In this document: one piece after another, positions 23,525 through 34,320 of the stretch | Numbering within the stretch: the first letter of the stretch is position 1 | Layout of the letters: every line of letters starts with the position of its first letter | Origin: Ottelia alismoides | Lineage: Eukaryota; Streptophyta; Magnoliopsida; Alismatales; Hydrocharitaceae | Direction of reading: 5' to 3' | Assembly (NCBI GenBank): GCA_037367405.1 | Contig: JAZKJV010005550.1 | Coordinates: forward strand, 620,001 to 684,000 | DNA: 64,000 nt | Notes under the pieces: generated by a model | What the model saw: the letters and a program-made list of their open reading frames with translations, nothing else | What the model was told of the DNA's origin: nothing | Databases searched by the model: none | Position numbers and translations under genes: made by a program

Positions 23525-24722
23525 AAATTGTTGTACATCCGGACTATAAAAAGGAGTACAAATTGGATCCTGAGGTACTGGTGCTGATGAGTGAGCAAAA
23601 AGTGGTGCTGATGGGGTGCCTGCTCCGTCGGCTGGCGAGGGATCGGCTGCTGTTGGCGGCTCCTCCGAGGCTGGTGCGGCTTTGCTTCAGCTATAGAATT
23701 CTTTTTATTCTTTTTGGTTTTGCTGATTTTTTTTGTAATTTTAGATGAGGGTGCTGGTGCTGCATGACTTCTGGAATGGCTTCTCCTTCTTCTTCCTCCT
23801 CACCCGCCCCTGTAGCTGGCACGGCTGATGCAGAAGATGACGATCCACCTGTTTCTTTATTCTCCACATTCTTGATGGTAGGCGGAGGCAAGGCCCTACC
23901 GCTCCTGAGAGTGACAGCATTAGAACAAACAATAGCATCATTTTCTAACTCTACAGACACAGACAGGACATCACATACTACCTGCTCTTTCTTTTTAAAG
24001 CTATTGGGGTTGGCCTCGACCTGAGCTAGGATAGTGGTTTTGGTGGCGGTCAGGTCGTCGAGCCTCTTGGTCATATCTACTAGCCCTTTGATGAGTTGGG
24101 CCAAGCAATCCATGGTCAGGTTCACAGGAGTTATCTCAGTCGGTTCAGCGTGCAGACCACACTGTTGTTGCATGTGTTGATGCTGAGGTTGTTGTTGGTG
24201 GTGTTGGGGTGGTGCAGGAAGCTGAAGCTACTGGTAAGAGGGAGGGGGATAGTGTTGGTACTGCTGAGGTGGAACAGTTGTATACTAATGATAAGGTTGT
24301 GGATGACGGTATTACGGCTGTTGATATTGCTGATTCTGCATCCATTGATTTGCATATGGGGGAGGCTGATGATACTATGGCGACGGCTGTAAGGACTGCC
24401 CAAATCGACCACCCTGAGGTTGGTGGTATTGCTAGTTGGCTGGTAGCTGATCCTAAAGTTGTCCCATAGGACGGGTCGGTTGTGCTTCGCTGCTCCAAAT
24501 CCTGTTGACTTCTTGAATCAGGGGTGGCGGTGGAAACATGGGATCGGATCCTGATACAAACTCAGGTTGGTACACAACCATTTGCTGCTGCGGCTGGCCC
24601 TGATCGGGTGCCTGCACGTAGTACACGTGCTGAACTGCTGGTGGCTGCTAGCTAGGCTGAGGTTGATGTGGTGGTGGTTGCTCGTCCTTCCTCTCAGTTG
24701 GAGCTTCTGATGGTGCTGCCGA
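23525..24722 (-). pseudogene. Gag C-terminal part and gag-protease junction of element A
   Basis: The Q/P-rich stretch (24180-24720) is broken by stops. It is followed by an intact-looking piece 23691-24173 with MDCLAQLIKGLVDMTKRLDD and NAVTLRSGRALPPP, which B shares almost word for word (TLRSGRALPPP near 32620). That motif commonly lies between gag and protease in plant Athila-like elements. After a stop at 23691 the frame changes before the protease (frame of 23524), so at least one indel lies in about 23530-23690; in B the corresponding sequence is read in the gag frame. No zinc knuckle (CX2CX4HX4C) is visible. Confidence 0.75.
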
Positions 24723-25310
24723 CTAAACAGAGTTGATGGTGCCCACCAGCAGTTCTAGCTGCTTGGTGATCTGATCTAGCTTGTCAAGATTCTGCATCCT
24801 CTTCTCGATCACAGCAAGTTTCTCTAGGTCCTGTGATCGCTTCTCGATGATATCAACCTTCGAGAGATGTCCCCCGATGATACTGAGGTTGGAGCTCTCA
24901 TCTCTCTCCGCCTTGCGAGACGCTGCCATGTGTGCTTGTTTCTGGAGGATCTGGGGCTGCTTTTGGTATGCCTTAGATGAAGAGAGGGAGGCCTCTCCTT
25001 TGGCCATTTCTTCAAAAATTTACCAGACTACATCTTCATCCTTATTGAAATGTGAACCCCCACATGCTGTGTCAACGAGCCTTTGTCTCTTAATGTTCAG
25101 GCCCCCAAAGAAGTGTTGGACCAAGCTGGTCTTCGGGATCTCATGATGGGGACATTTCTCCTGCAGATCGGTGAATCTCTCCCATGATTCATGTATAGAT
25201 TCGTGGGCTCCTTGGGAGAAGTTGCTGATTCGTGCTCGCATCTGGTTGAGCCGACCGAGAGGGTAAAACTTATGCAGGAAAGCTGACTTCAGTTCCTCCC
25301 AGGTTGTCAC
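24723..25310 (-). pseudogene. Gag core (Retrotrans_gag) of element A
   Basis: Structural protein that assembles the virus-like particle. LKSAFLHKFYPLGRLNQMRARISNF and SIHESWERFTDLQEKCPHHE are the recognisable Retrotrans_gag pattern, followed by VQHFFGGLN and CGGSHFNKDEDVVW. A stop at 25020 separates this from MAKGEASLSSSKAYQ. Then comes a segment with heptad-like spacing (SKVDIIEKRSQDLEKLAVIE and DKLDQITKQLELLVGTI), probably a short coiled coil. Both halves are in the same frame. B has the same domain at 31168-31575. Confidence 0.88.
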
Positions 25311-25855
25311 AACCTTCCCCAGATGGTTGACCCAATAAAGGGGCCTTATCTTTCAGGCTGAAGGGGAATGCCATCATCTTGACAAAGTCCAAAGGGACAT
25401 TGGGGTAGTGGGTAGTACGACAGATGCGTGAAAACTGCTACAGGTGGATGTATGGTTCTTCATTGGTATTTCCATGGGAAGCTGGAAGAAGAGCGAGGAA
25501 CTGGGGCTTCAGCTCAAAGTGGGCATGCACTGGTGGAATGAGTATCCACTCGGTCATCTGGCTATCTCCAGGATTATAGGTCTCCTTCAGTGTAGGATTG
25601 GGTCTCCCATTTTATGGCTCTTCCTCGTCATCAGGTGGGTTACCGCCTCCTCTTCGTCCTCCTCCTCCCTCGACTCTGTTCATTACATCATTCAACATAT
25701 CTTGGAAAGTTGTCTGTGCTAGGGCCTGCCTCTGTCAGCTATTGTTGGATGGCCTGGATAGATGCCAACAGTTGTGCATTAACCTGATTCTGAGCAGGCA
25801 TCTGGCCTTCTGGTTGGGGTGGTTGCTGACCCTTGCCCTTCCCTTGAGAAGTCAT
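25311..25855 (-). pseudogene. Gag N-terminal region of element A, frameshifted
   Basis: Begins with ATG at 25855 (MTSQGKGKGQQP), equivalent to MAPQGKGKGQQP at 30658 in B. The Gln-rich segment QNQVNAQLLASIQAIQ is recognisable, then several stops and frame changes interrupt the part that in B continues through a Gly-rich stretch to PYIYLQQFSRICRTTHYP. An upstream in-frame extension (ALDSNPEFISSDSDPD) suggests the ATG at 25855 may not be the only start. Confidence 0.7.
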
Positions 25856-25972
25856 GTCAGGGTCTGAGTCTGACGAAATGAATTCCGGATTAGAATCCAG
25901 GGCATGGTTTGTCTTCTATCTGCAGAATGAGAGAATCTTAATCAGACCACTTGTAATGTTATTCAGCTGTCA

Positions 25973-26239
25973 TTATAAATCTGGAATTGAGGTCAACCCC
26001 AGCATGTTGTGAATGGAAAAAGATGTGGATTGTGATCGACTTCCATTCACAATGGCAAAAGTGGGACAAAAGTGATCCTGGTTTATTGGGTGGTCAAAAG
26101 GAAGGTAGAAGATGAGGAGTCTGGAGATCGATCCGCAAAGTTCGGGTCGGGTTCTCGGGAATCGCCTCGGATTTATTGACAAAGTTGAGTCTATGGAATC
26201 GATGTGGGTGTCGGTGGGATCCCGACGGAAACCATCCAT
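25973..26239 (-). pseudogene. First ORF of element A (88 aa), abutting the 5' LTR
   Basis: Starts MDGFRRDPTDTHIDS one base away from the LTR end. A homologous reading exists in B at 30274-30623, where one base is lost after the ATG so that the conserved DPTDTHIDS continues in another frame. The product has no domain I recognise; it precedes gag and may be its N-terminal extension. In A the sequence between this ORF and the gag ATG at 25855 contains stops. Conservation in two copies argues that it is not accidental. Confidence 0.5.
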
Positions 26240-29200
26240 AGATAACAGAGGATTTGGCGAGGGTCAAAATACGTCTCGCACAAGGCGGAGACGACAGTGT
26301 CGCTGAGGCGACCGCTCCCGAAACCCATGTTAATCAGAGATTAACCCACAATAAATATCAAGCAATGAAATCCCAAAAATGTGAATTAAAATATATTAGC
26401 TCTACCATAAAATATGCACAGTGTGTAAGTATGTAGAGGTCGAACCACAGAGAGCAAAAACGGGTAGCTTACAGTTATTCATGTGCAAGTTAGTCAGGTA
26501 TGCATGCAAGTCTTTTGTGGGTTTTTAATTTTTTCCCTTTTTATTTTATTTTATTTTGTTTTGTTTTGTTTTCTATTTTTTGTATTTGATTTTTAATTTT
26601 CTGCTTTTTTTTATTTTCTTTTTATAATTTATATTTTTGTATTTTCTTTTTTTTCTCTTTTTTTAATAAAGGCAATATATATAAGGAATATATACATATA
26701 TACTAGATATAAGAGAGATAAAAATAGGGAAAAGATCAGAATACAGTAAATAAAATATTTTTGTGATCTTTATATTTTTCTAATGTTTGTGTGATTTTTC
26801 TAGATTTTTCCTATTTTTTTGGTATTTTTAATGTCATAAATACTAAAAACAATGAATAAAGGATGCTAGCCGAAATTAAAATGAGGATGAAAAATACTAA
26901 ACAGGGTCCAAAATTCCTCAAATTAATTTTAAAATAAAGATAATGAAATCCGTAAAATTCATCAACTAAAATTATATTTTTAGGATTTTTTGGAATTTTT
27001 AATGTTTTTTATAAAGGTTTTTGGATTTTACAATTTTTAGGAGTTTTCTTTTGTAATTTTTAGTGATTTTTGGATTGAAGCTAAAACAAACTTAGACACA
27101 AGAAATATATTTTTTTGGAATTTTTTAAAAACGTTTTTAAATTTTTATAACTATTAAAATGCAATAAAAATGCGAAATAAAAATATGGCATGATAATATA
27201 ATGCAACAGGAACCTATGATATTTTTAGATGATTTTTGGAAATTTATAAATGCATGCAATAAATAGGGAAAGCAAACAGAAATTCCAACATTAGCAGGGG
27301 CATTTGTGTAAATAAAATAAAGTCTAGGGGGTTCTGAGTAATTTTACCAAAAAATTAGAACGTGAACATGAAGTTTCAGGACCAAAATCATATTTCGAAA
27401 CCCGCCAGGGGTCCTTGCAATTTTTCCAATCACGTGGTACTACACGTGCCTCACACGCATAGGGACCAAGATGCAATTTTCATAAAAGTAAGGGGTCTGC
27501 GTGCAATTTTCACAAAAATATAACACTGCAAATTTTATTTAATGTATCTTTATGAAATACCAGGACATACAGGGGCATCCATGAAATATTTCCAAGCGCA
27601 CGTGGGACATCACGTGGTCTGACGTGGAATGGACCTCGATGTAAATACCAAGAACCCAGGGGTCAGTTTGCAAAATACCCACTTTATTTTAAATGTTACA
27701 CAATATTTAATGGACTAAATAATAAATACAAAAAGGCAGGGGCTTAAAATGTAAATTACCCCTTATTAGGCGTTGATGGACGGCGGATCTTCATTGACTT
27801 GAACATGTGTCATCCATCGGACGGTTGATGATGCTTCGTGGTTGGATGGTTGAGATTAGATATCCCGATGAGATCGGACGGTCACAAGGCTTTGCATCCA
27901 ACGGCAGCTGCTACGCCTGGGGTCTTCATCTTCATCGGATGGCTCTGGAGCAGCGTGGAAGAACAGGGACAAAGCTCGCACGCAGCGAGCTTCGATCGTG
28001 AAGTGTTGATGCCTCCGGCCTTCTTCGTCGCCTCCGACGGTCTCAGTATGTGCCTGGAAGCTCCCCGCATCGGCTGATGGTCTCCGCTCGACCCCTAGAG
28101 GTCCCAAACGTTCAGGCGAGCTCGGAGGAAGGAAGGGACCTCCAGGAACCTCTTCCTGGAATCGATCAAGCCCAAAAAGGCTTCTTGTACGTCAAGGCCT
28201 GCACAAGAAGAACCAGCGGCTCGAGGTGAAGCTTCTCGGCATGGGGTTTGAAGGTTTAGCGCGAAAAATGAAGGTGGGTGGCGAGGTTCCGGCGAGCGGC
28301 GGAGGGGAACCTCGATTCACGGACCCACAAACGATCCGGATGATCAGGGCGTACAGATGATGAAGAAGGTGAAAGGGAACGATATGGTTGCGAAATGGGG
28401 GTCAGAGGTTAACTAGAGAGCTCAGGAGTCGTCATCGGAGCAGAGCTCCGGTGAGTTACGACTCAACCAAACTGAGGCGATCTACTGAGCTAATTTCTAA
28501 ACTGAATGCGGGGAAAGAACGCTGGAATTAAAATCTACCTAATGAGATAAGAAAGAAATGCTCTGAAACCTAGTGGGAACCAGGGAGCTTGGCGCCACCG
28601 GAGCTCCGCCGTGGGTGCAGCTCCCACCTCCTCCGACCGATTCAAGGCGCCAAAGACCACCTCCTGTCACGAGCGGACCTCCAGTACCGAATACAAGGAA
28701 GGGAGAAGACTAAAAACTGACTAAATTTGTGAAGGAGGTCGGAGCTTCTTATTTATAAACATCACGAGGCACCCTTATTGACCGGCTCAAATCAAAGAAT
28801 CCAATGAGTCTATGAGTAATCTAAGATGTTGGCGTGATTGTACAATGATCCAGCGACAATTCTTGTGAAGGAAGCGAGGTCGATCGATGGACGAGACACC
28901 CATGAAAAACGTAAGAAAATCGGGGAACCACCAGGCGGTTCAGAGACGTGGATGGGACAGTTGACCAGAGGTCAACGAAGGTCGTGCTCCTATTGGTCCG
29001 CGTCAGTCGCTAGAAGACAAAACAAAGGGTTCTATTCAAAAATAATTAATTTAAAATAGAAAATGATTCTATTATTTTTTGAATATAAAATAAAAAATGT
29101 TTATTATTTTATGTAGTATTTAATATGATTTTTATTTATTTTTTTGGCTTTATTTATTAGTATTTAATTTTTATGAGTGAATTTATAGGTATATTTACCT

Positions 29201-30226
29201 ATGTTTTGGGTATTTTTTATTTTATTTTATTTATTTTATTTTGATTATTTTATTTTCTTATTTTACCTATGTTTTGTACATATTTTATTTATTTATTGAA
29301 TTTTATTGGGTTTTATCTTGGATTTACATTTTTAATGGAATATAGATGATATTTACAATTTGATAAAAAAATATAAATGAATAGAAGAATGAAATCCCTT
29401 TTTATTTATATATAAGTAATACATAGGTATTTTGCCAATGTGATTTTATAGACTTATTTTATTTGAGGTTTTCTTTTTGGTTTCTTTTTAGTTCCAATAT
29501 GTACATATATTATGTATATTATTCACAAAATTCTAAAAATATAATTCTGTAAAAGTAATGAATAATGAATATAATGAATATTTTAATCGGTATTATGTAC
29601 AATGCGGGCCAAAACCCTAACTTTCACATATGAGTTCCAAAAATTATGAAGCCAATTTTATTAGATAGTTCTTGAAAAGCTATATACAATTAAAGGTGAT
29701 TTTGGTGGATTTTGAGTTTTTATTTGTCGATATGGGTCTGTGAAGTTGAGACTCTGCCTTTGTATTCTGTATATAAAATGAGCTCTGTGTATCATTTTTG
29801 TACAAACTCTATTTTGTATTTTTATTTACATTATTATCTACAACGTTCATATACAAAGTTTCTTTATTTGATGAATAAATAATTAGATACAAAATAGGTG
29901 CCAAAAATGCATAAATCAAGAATGAATAAATAAAATATTTACTGTATTCTCGGCCCTTATCTCCCCCTACTTTATTCCTTGTCGACCAATTCCATTCTAG
30001 ACTTGGTCTCAGGGTCAGGGTCATAAAATATTTGTAATATTTTACTCTTTTTTTCTTTTCTGCTCTTTATTCTGTAATTTTTGGCATTAAAAACATTATT
30101 TTTATGTACAATAAATGCAATGAATAATGAATGATATTATAGACAAATTAATGTTATTTACATGCATTAGCCAGGGTTTTCAAGGCCAAAATGAGAGAAT
30201 AAAGGTGATGAAATGGAGATTCATCA
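26240..30226 (-). repeat. 5' LTR of element A (about 3.99 kb)
   Basis: Collinear with 12417-16543. It starts TGATGAATCTCC at 30226 (minus strand) and runs to TGTTATC at 26241, where base 26240 reads T on the minus strand instead of the expected final A. It is shorter by about 130 bp because 15465-15590 of the other LTR has no counterpart near 29265. It retains the U5 box GGTTCGACCTCTACATAC (about 26426-26445) that the 3' LTR lost. No gene: the short ORFs are mirrored in the other LTR. Confidence 0.92.
28750..28757 (-). promoter_or_regulatory. TATA box of the A 5' LTR promoter
   Basis: Minus strand TATAAATA within GTTTATAAATAAG; it would start transcription toward gag of A. Same sequence at 14947-14954. 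Confidence 0.7.
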
Positions 30227-30231
30227 GTATT
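30227..30231 (+). repeat. Right target-site duplication of element A (GTATT)
   Basis: Matches 12412-12416; the sequence after it continues B's leader. Confidence 0.9.
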
Positions 30232-30273
30232 TCTTCCTATATCTACTCCTCTCTTGCTTCGCGAGGGCGATCC

Positions 30274-30657
30274 ATGGATGGTTTAGTCAGGATCCCACCG
30301 ACACCCACATCGATTCCATGAACTCGGCCTCGCTAATAATTCGAGGCGATTCTCGAGAACCTGATCCGAACCTTGTGGGTCGATCTCCAGACTCCTCGTC
30401 TTCTACCCTTCCTCTTGACAACCTAATAAACCGGGACCACTCTTGTCCTCCTTTCACCGTTATGAATGAAATTCGATTACAGTCCATATCCTTTTTCATT
30501 CACAACAAACTGGAATTGACCTTGATTCCAAATTCATTATGGCAGCTGGGATTCGATTGCAAGTGGTCTAATTGGGATTCTCTCATCTTGCATATAGAAG
30601 ACAAACTAAGCTCTGGGTCCTAATCTAGAATTCATCTCCTCAAATTCAGACCTTGAG
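30274..30657 (+). pseudogene. First ORF of element B, frameshifted at its start
   Basis: ATGGATGG at 30274 corresponds to the ATG of A's first ORF. B is one base shorter in the next 20 bases, so the ATG frame stops after 15 codons. The conserved reading DPTDTHIDS and onward continues in the frame that ends at 30623. It shares HIDS, SRSPDSSSSTLPLDN-like and SISFFIHNKLELTLIP-like segments with A. No recognised domain; probably the N-terminal extension of gag. Confidence 0.5.
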
Positions 30658-31575
30658 ATGGCTCCTCAAGGAAAGGGCAAGGGTCAGCAGCCCCCTCAGT
30701 CAGAGCAAGGACAGATGCTTGATCAGAATCAGGTCAATGCACAGTTGTTGGCATCTATCCAAGCTATCCAGCAGCAGCTGACAGAGCAGGCCCTTGCACA
30801 GACTGCATTTCAGGAAATGTTGAACGATGTCATGAACATACCAGAAGGAGGAGGAGGCAAACAAGGAGGAGGAGGTGGAGGACCTCGTGATAACCTAGAT
30901 GAGGAAGAGCCTGAACAAGGAAGGCCCAAACCCACATTGAAAGAGACATACAATCCTGGAGACAGCCAGATGACCGAGTGGATCTGCATACCACATGAGC
31001 ATGCTCACTTTGAGCTAAAGCCTCAGTTTCTTGCTCTTCTACCTTCTTTCCATAAGAACACCAATGAAGTGCCATACATTTATCTGCAGCAATTTTCACG
31101 CATCTGTCGTACTACTCATTACCCCAATGTCCCTATGGCATAGTAAAGATGATGGCATTCCCATTCAGTGTACAGGACAAGGCCCTCTAATAGTTCAATC
31201 ATTCTAAGAAAGGTTGTGATGACTTGGGAGAAGCTGAAAGATTCATTATTACACAAGTTCTACCCCCTCCGTCGTCCCAATCAGATGCGAGCCCGAATCA
31301 GCAATTTCTCTCAGGGTGCACATGAGAGTATCCACGAAGCCTGGGAGAGATTCACAGATCTACAGGAGAAATACCCTCATCATGATATTCCAAGGATCAG
31401 CTTGGTCCAACACTTCTTCGGGGGCCTAAATATAGAGAGTCAAAGGCTTGTTGACGAAGACTGTGGGGGCTCACATTTTAATAAGGATGAAGATGTCGTA
31501 TGGCAAATATTTGAGGAAATGGCAGAAGGAGAGGATGCCCTCTCTTCATCCAAGGCGTATCAGAAGCAGCCCTAG
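30658..31575 (+). pseudogene. Gag N-terminal region and core of element B
   Basis: ATG 30658 opens MAPQGKGKGQQPPQ, a Gln-rich helix-like stretch (NQVNAQLLASIQAIQQQ) and a Gly-rich loop, to a stop at 31141-31143. The core resumes at 31168 in the same frame: LLHKFYPLRRPNQMRARISNF, IHEAWERFTDLQEKYPHH, VQHFFGGLN and CGGSHFNKDEDVVW, the Retrotrans_gag pattern. The stop at 31573-31575 (TAG) is CAG in A. Particle-forming role by family. Confidence 0.88.
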
Positions 31576-33114
31576 ATCCTCCAGAAGCAAGTACACATGG
31601 CAGTGTCCCGAGAGGCGGAGAGAGATGAGAGATTCAACCTTAGCATTATCGGGGGACATCTCCTGAAGGTCGATATCATTGAGAAGAGATCACAGGACCT
31701 TGAGAAACTTGCTGTGATCGAGAAGAGGACGCAAAATCTTGATAAACTGGATTAGATTACCAAGTAGTTGGAGCTGCTGGTAGGCACCATCAACTATGTC
31801 CAGTCGGCAACACCATCCTAGATGCTCCAGCTGAGAAGAAGGACGATCCATCACCGCCACATCATACTTAGACAAGCCAGTAGCCATCGGCAGTCCAGCA
31901 CGTATACGACGTGCAGGTGCCCGACCAGGGCTAGCCGCAGCAGCAGATGGTGGTTTACCAGCCAAATTTCCTTTCAACATCTGATCCATCCTTTCCACCA
32001 CCACCCATGATCCAAGAAGTAAATGGGTATGGAGCAATGATGTGCAGTTGGTCGTCCTACCATACACCCACAGGGCCAACAGCAAGCCAATAGGCAGTAC
32101 CACCAACCATAGGGTGGTCATTTTGGGCAGTCCTCACAACCGCCGCCATAATATCACCATCCTCCCCAGTATGCTAACCAATGGAGGAAGAATCAACACT
32201 ACCAGCAGCCACAGTACCGATAGCCATCGCCATACCATCAGTATGCGGCTACCCCACCTCAGCAGTATCAGCAGTATCATCCTCCCTCCTACAATCAGTT
32301 TCAGCTTCCTCCACCACTGCAACACCACCAGCAGTCGTTGCCTCAGCTCCCGCACCCGCAGCAACAGCGTGGTCTGCAAATTGAATCTTCTGAGACAAAT
32401 CCCATGAACTCAACCTTGGATTGCTTGGCCCATCTCGTCAAAGGCCTAGCAGACATGACAAGGAAGTTGGATGACATGACCGCCACTAAAACTACCATTT
32501 CGACGCAGGTCGAAGCTAACCCCAACATCTTCAAAATTAAGGAGCGGGTAGAATGTAATGTCTTGTCTATGCATGTAGAGTCAGATGATTGTTCTATTGT
32601 TTTATCTAATGTTGTAACTCTCAGGAGCGGTAGGGCCTTGCCTCCACCTGCCACCAACAAAGGAGAGAATAAAGCTTCAAATGAATCGTCATCTTCTGCA
32701 TCAACCGTACCAGCCACAGGGATGGGTGAGGAAGAAGAAGGAGGAGGAGTCATTCCAACTGCCACTCACCACCATCCGCATCAACGAAAAGCACAAAAAA
32801 ATCAACAAAAACAAAAAGAACAAAAAGAATATCGTTGTCGAAGTGAAGCCGCCCAGCCGGAGAAGCTTCCAGCAGCAGCTGATCCCACGCCAGCCGACGG
32901 AGCGGAGGCCCTACTTTTTGCTCGTCCACCAGCACCAGCACCTCAACTTGCAGATTGTACACCTTTTTATAACTTGGATGTACAACATTTTATGGATGTT
33001 TATTTTGTTGTAAATAAGAACTCTAATTTGGATTCCAGCAATGTACATATTCCTTTTCCTGATGCAATAGAAAAATCCAAAAAAAATTGCAAAAAGAAAA
33101 AGTACGTTATCTGA
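31576..33114 (+). pseudogene. Gag C-terminal part of element B, up to a +1 shift before protease
   Basis: Continues the gag frame with further TAG stops at 31753 and 31765, each CAG in A, through a Q/P/H-rich region. A long open piece 32338-33114 holds MNSTLDCLAHLVKGLADMTR and NVVTLRSGRALPPP. It ends after EKSKKNCKKKKYVI because an A-run (CC followed by eight A) is one base longer than in A (seven). Downstream, the A-like sequence LSDPGVV continues one frame over. Confidence 0.8.
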
Positions 33115-34320
33115 TCCTGGAGTTGTGGATATCATTAATAACTTGACTGTTGAGATTCCTCTAATGAAGGTCATGGAGTACATGCCAGCTGTGAAGAATG
33201 GTTTGAAAGAAGCATGTACAAGCAAGCGTCGCCCAGCATAAAAGAACAGACGCAAACAGGTTGAGAAGTACGTTCTCACCATGGTCACTGTAGCAGCTAT
33301 CAGCAACCTCCCACAAGAAAAGCATGACAAAGGAACACCTCTTATTAGTTACAAGATTTTTGATCAAGTCTTCGAGCGCACTCTGCTTAACAGCGGTTCT
33401 TCCATCAACCTTCTGCCCTCATCACTACTACATGAATTTGGGCTAGGTCTGCTCAAACAGACACGAATGATTCTTCAGTTCGCTGACCGATCCATCAAGC
33501 GACCTAGAGGTCTTTGGAAGACGTTGTGGTGAAGGTGCGGGAAATATAGTTCCCAGTTGACTTTGTAGTCCTTGATATGGATTCTCCCGCACCCTTACTC
33601 CAGACTCCTATCATCCTTGGCCAACCATTCTTGCATACCTCAGAAGCCATGGTTGACTATGGGTCTGGAAAGATCACGTTCAGCTCGGGTAGCAAGAGAA
33701 TCACTATAGACATGATCAGCGAGCTGAAAGTCATGACTGATGAGAGCCATGCAGCTGACTGTGACTTTATGGTAGAAATCAGAGATACACTACTCTCTTT
33801 GGACGATCCATGGACCCAAGAAATCCTTTATCTATAGGAGGACTTGGAAAGCACAATCGACACATGCTCCGATGATACTTGGGAGATCAGAATCTAATGT
33901 GATGATGCACCTTTTTGATCCCAATGCTTCACTCCAACCCGAATCTGATGAGCCTTGTGCAGAATTGTTCAGCACATTACCAGAATCTCAACAAAGTACT
34001 GAGGGCAGTAGCTTGGCCAAAGTTCAAGCAGCACATCCTACCACCAGTATAATCTCCGAAGCGACTAACAAGTTGGCCAGATCGGAACCAGGACACAAGC
34101 CACTTCCAACAGACCTGAAGTATGCTTTCCTTGCGGGTGAAGAAAACACGTACCCGGTCATCATCAGCAGCAGGCTGACTCCGGATCAAGAATCTCGACT
34201 TCTCGAGGTTCTAGAAAAGAATCGTAAGGCACTTAGTTGGCATGTATCAGATCTCCGTGGGATAAATCTGGCATTGTATTCAAACCATATTTACCTGGAA
34301 GAAGATGCCAAGCCGTCCGC
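33115..34320 (+). pseudogene. Aspartic protease and linker of element B, active-site Asp replaced
   Basis: Collinear with A: TVAAISNLPQEK, then RTLLNSGSSINLLPSS, FADRSIKRPRG, DMDSPAPLLQTPIILGQPFL. The catalytic triad reads N-S-G (AAC) where A has D-S-G, so the enzyme would be inactive even without the breaks. A stop (GCA TAA) precedes the domain near 33240. One base is missing near 33512, shifting the frame. The linker (33838-34320) keeps YPVIISSRLTPDQESRLLEV, and another single-base loss at about 34318 shifts the frame just before RT. Confidence 0.88.

Larger units (their letters stand above)
12417..30226 (-). mobile_element. Element A: full-length minus-strand Athila-type retrotransposon, 17.8 kb
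   Basis: Two long LTRs (12417-16543 and 26240-30226) in direct orientation flank a minus-strand gag-pol (26239-19454) and a 3' UTR. The terminal sequences are TGATGAATCTCC...CTCTGTTATCA on the minus strand, and the element is bounded by identical GTATT duplications. The LTR copies differ at about 6 of 110 positions in one stretch checked by eye (near 14050 and 27850), plus two deletions, so the insertion is not recent. It interrupts the leader of B. Its 5' LTR abuts the first gag ATG: primer site and leader are missing. Confidence 0.92.

Noticed and set aside
24131..24498. ORFs on both strands over the Gln/Pro/His-rich gag stretch
   Set aside because: CAG/CAC-rich repeats leave several frames open; only the gag frame aligns between A and B.
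26219..26237. TGGTTTCCGTCGGGATCCC (minus strand) as primer site of A
   Set aside because: The same sequence occurs in B about 1.9 kb downstream of B's real primer site, inside the first ORF, so in A it is coding sequence brought next to the LTR by deletion.
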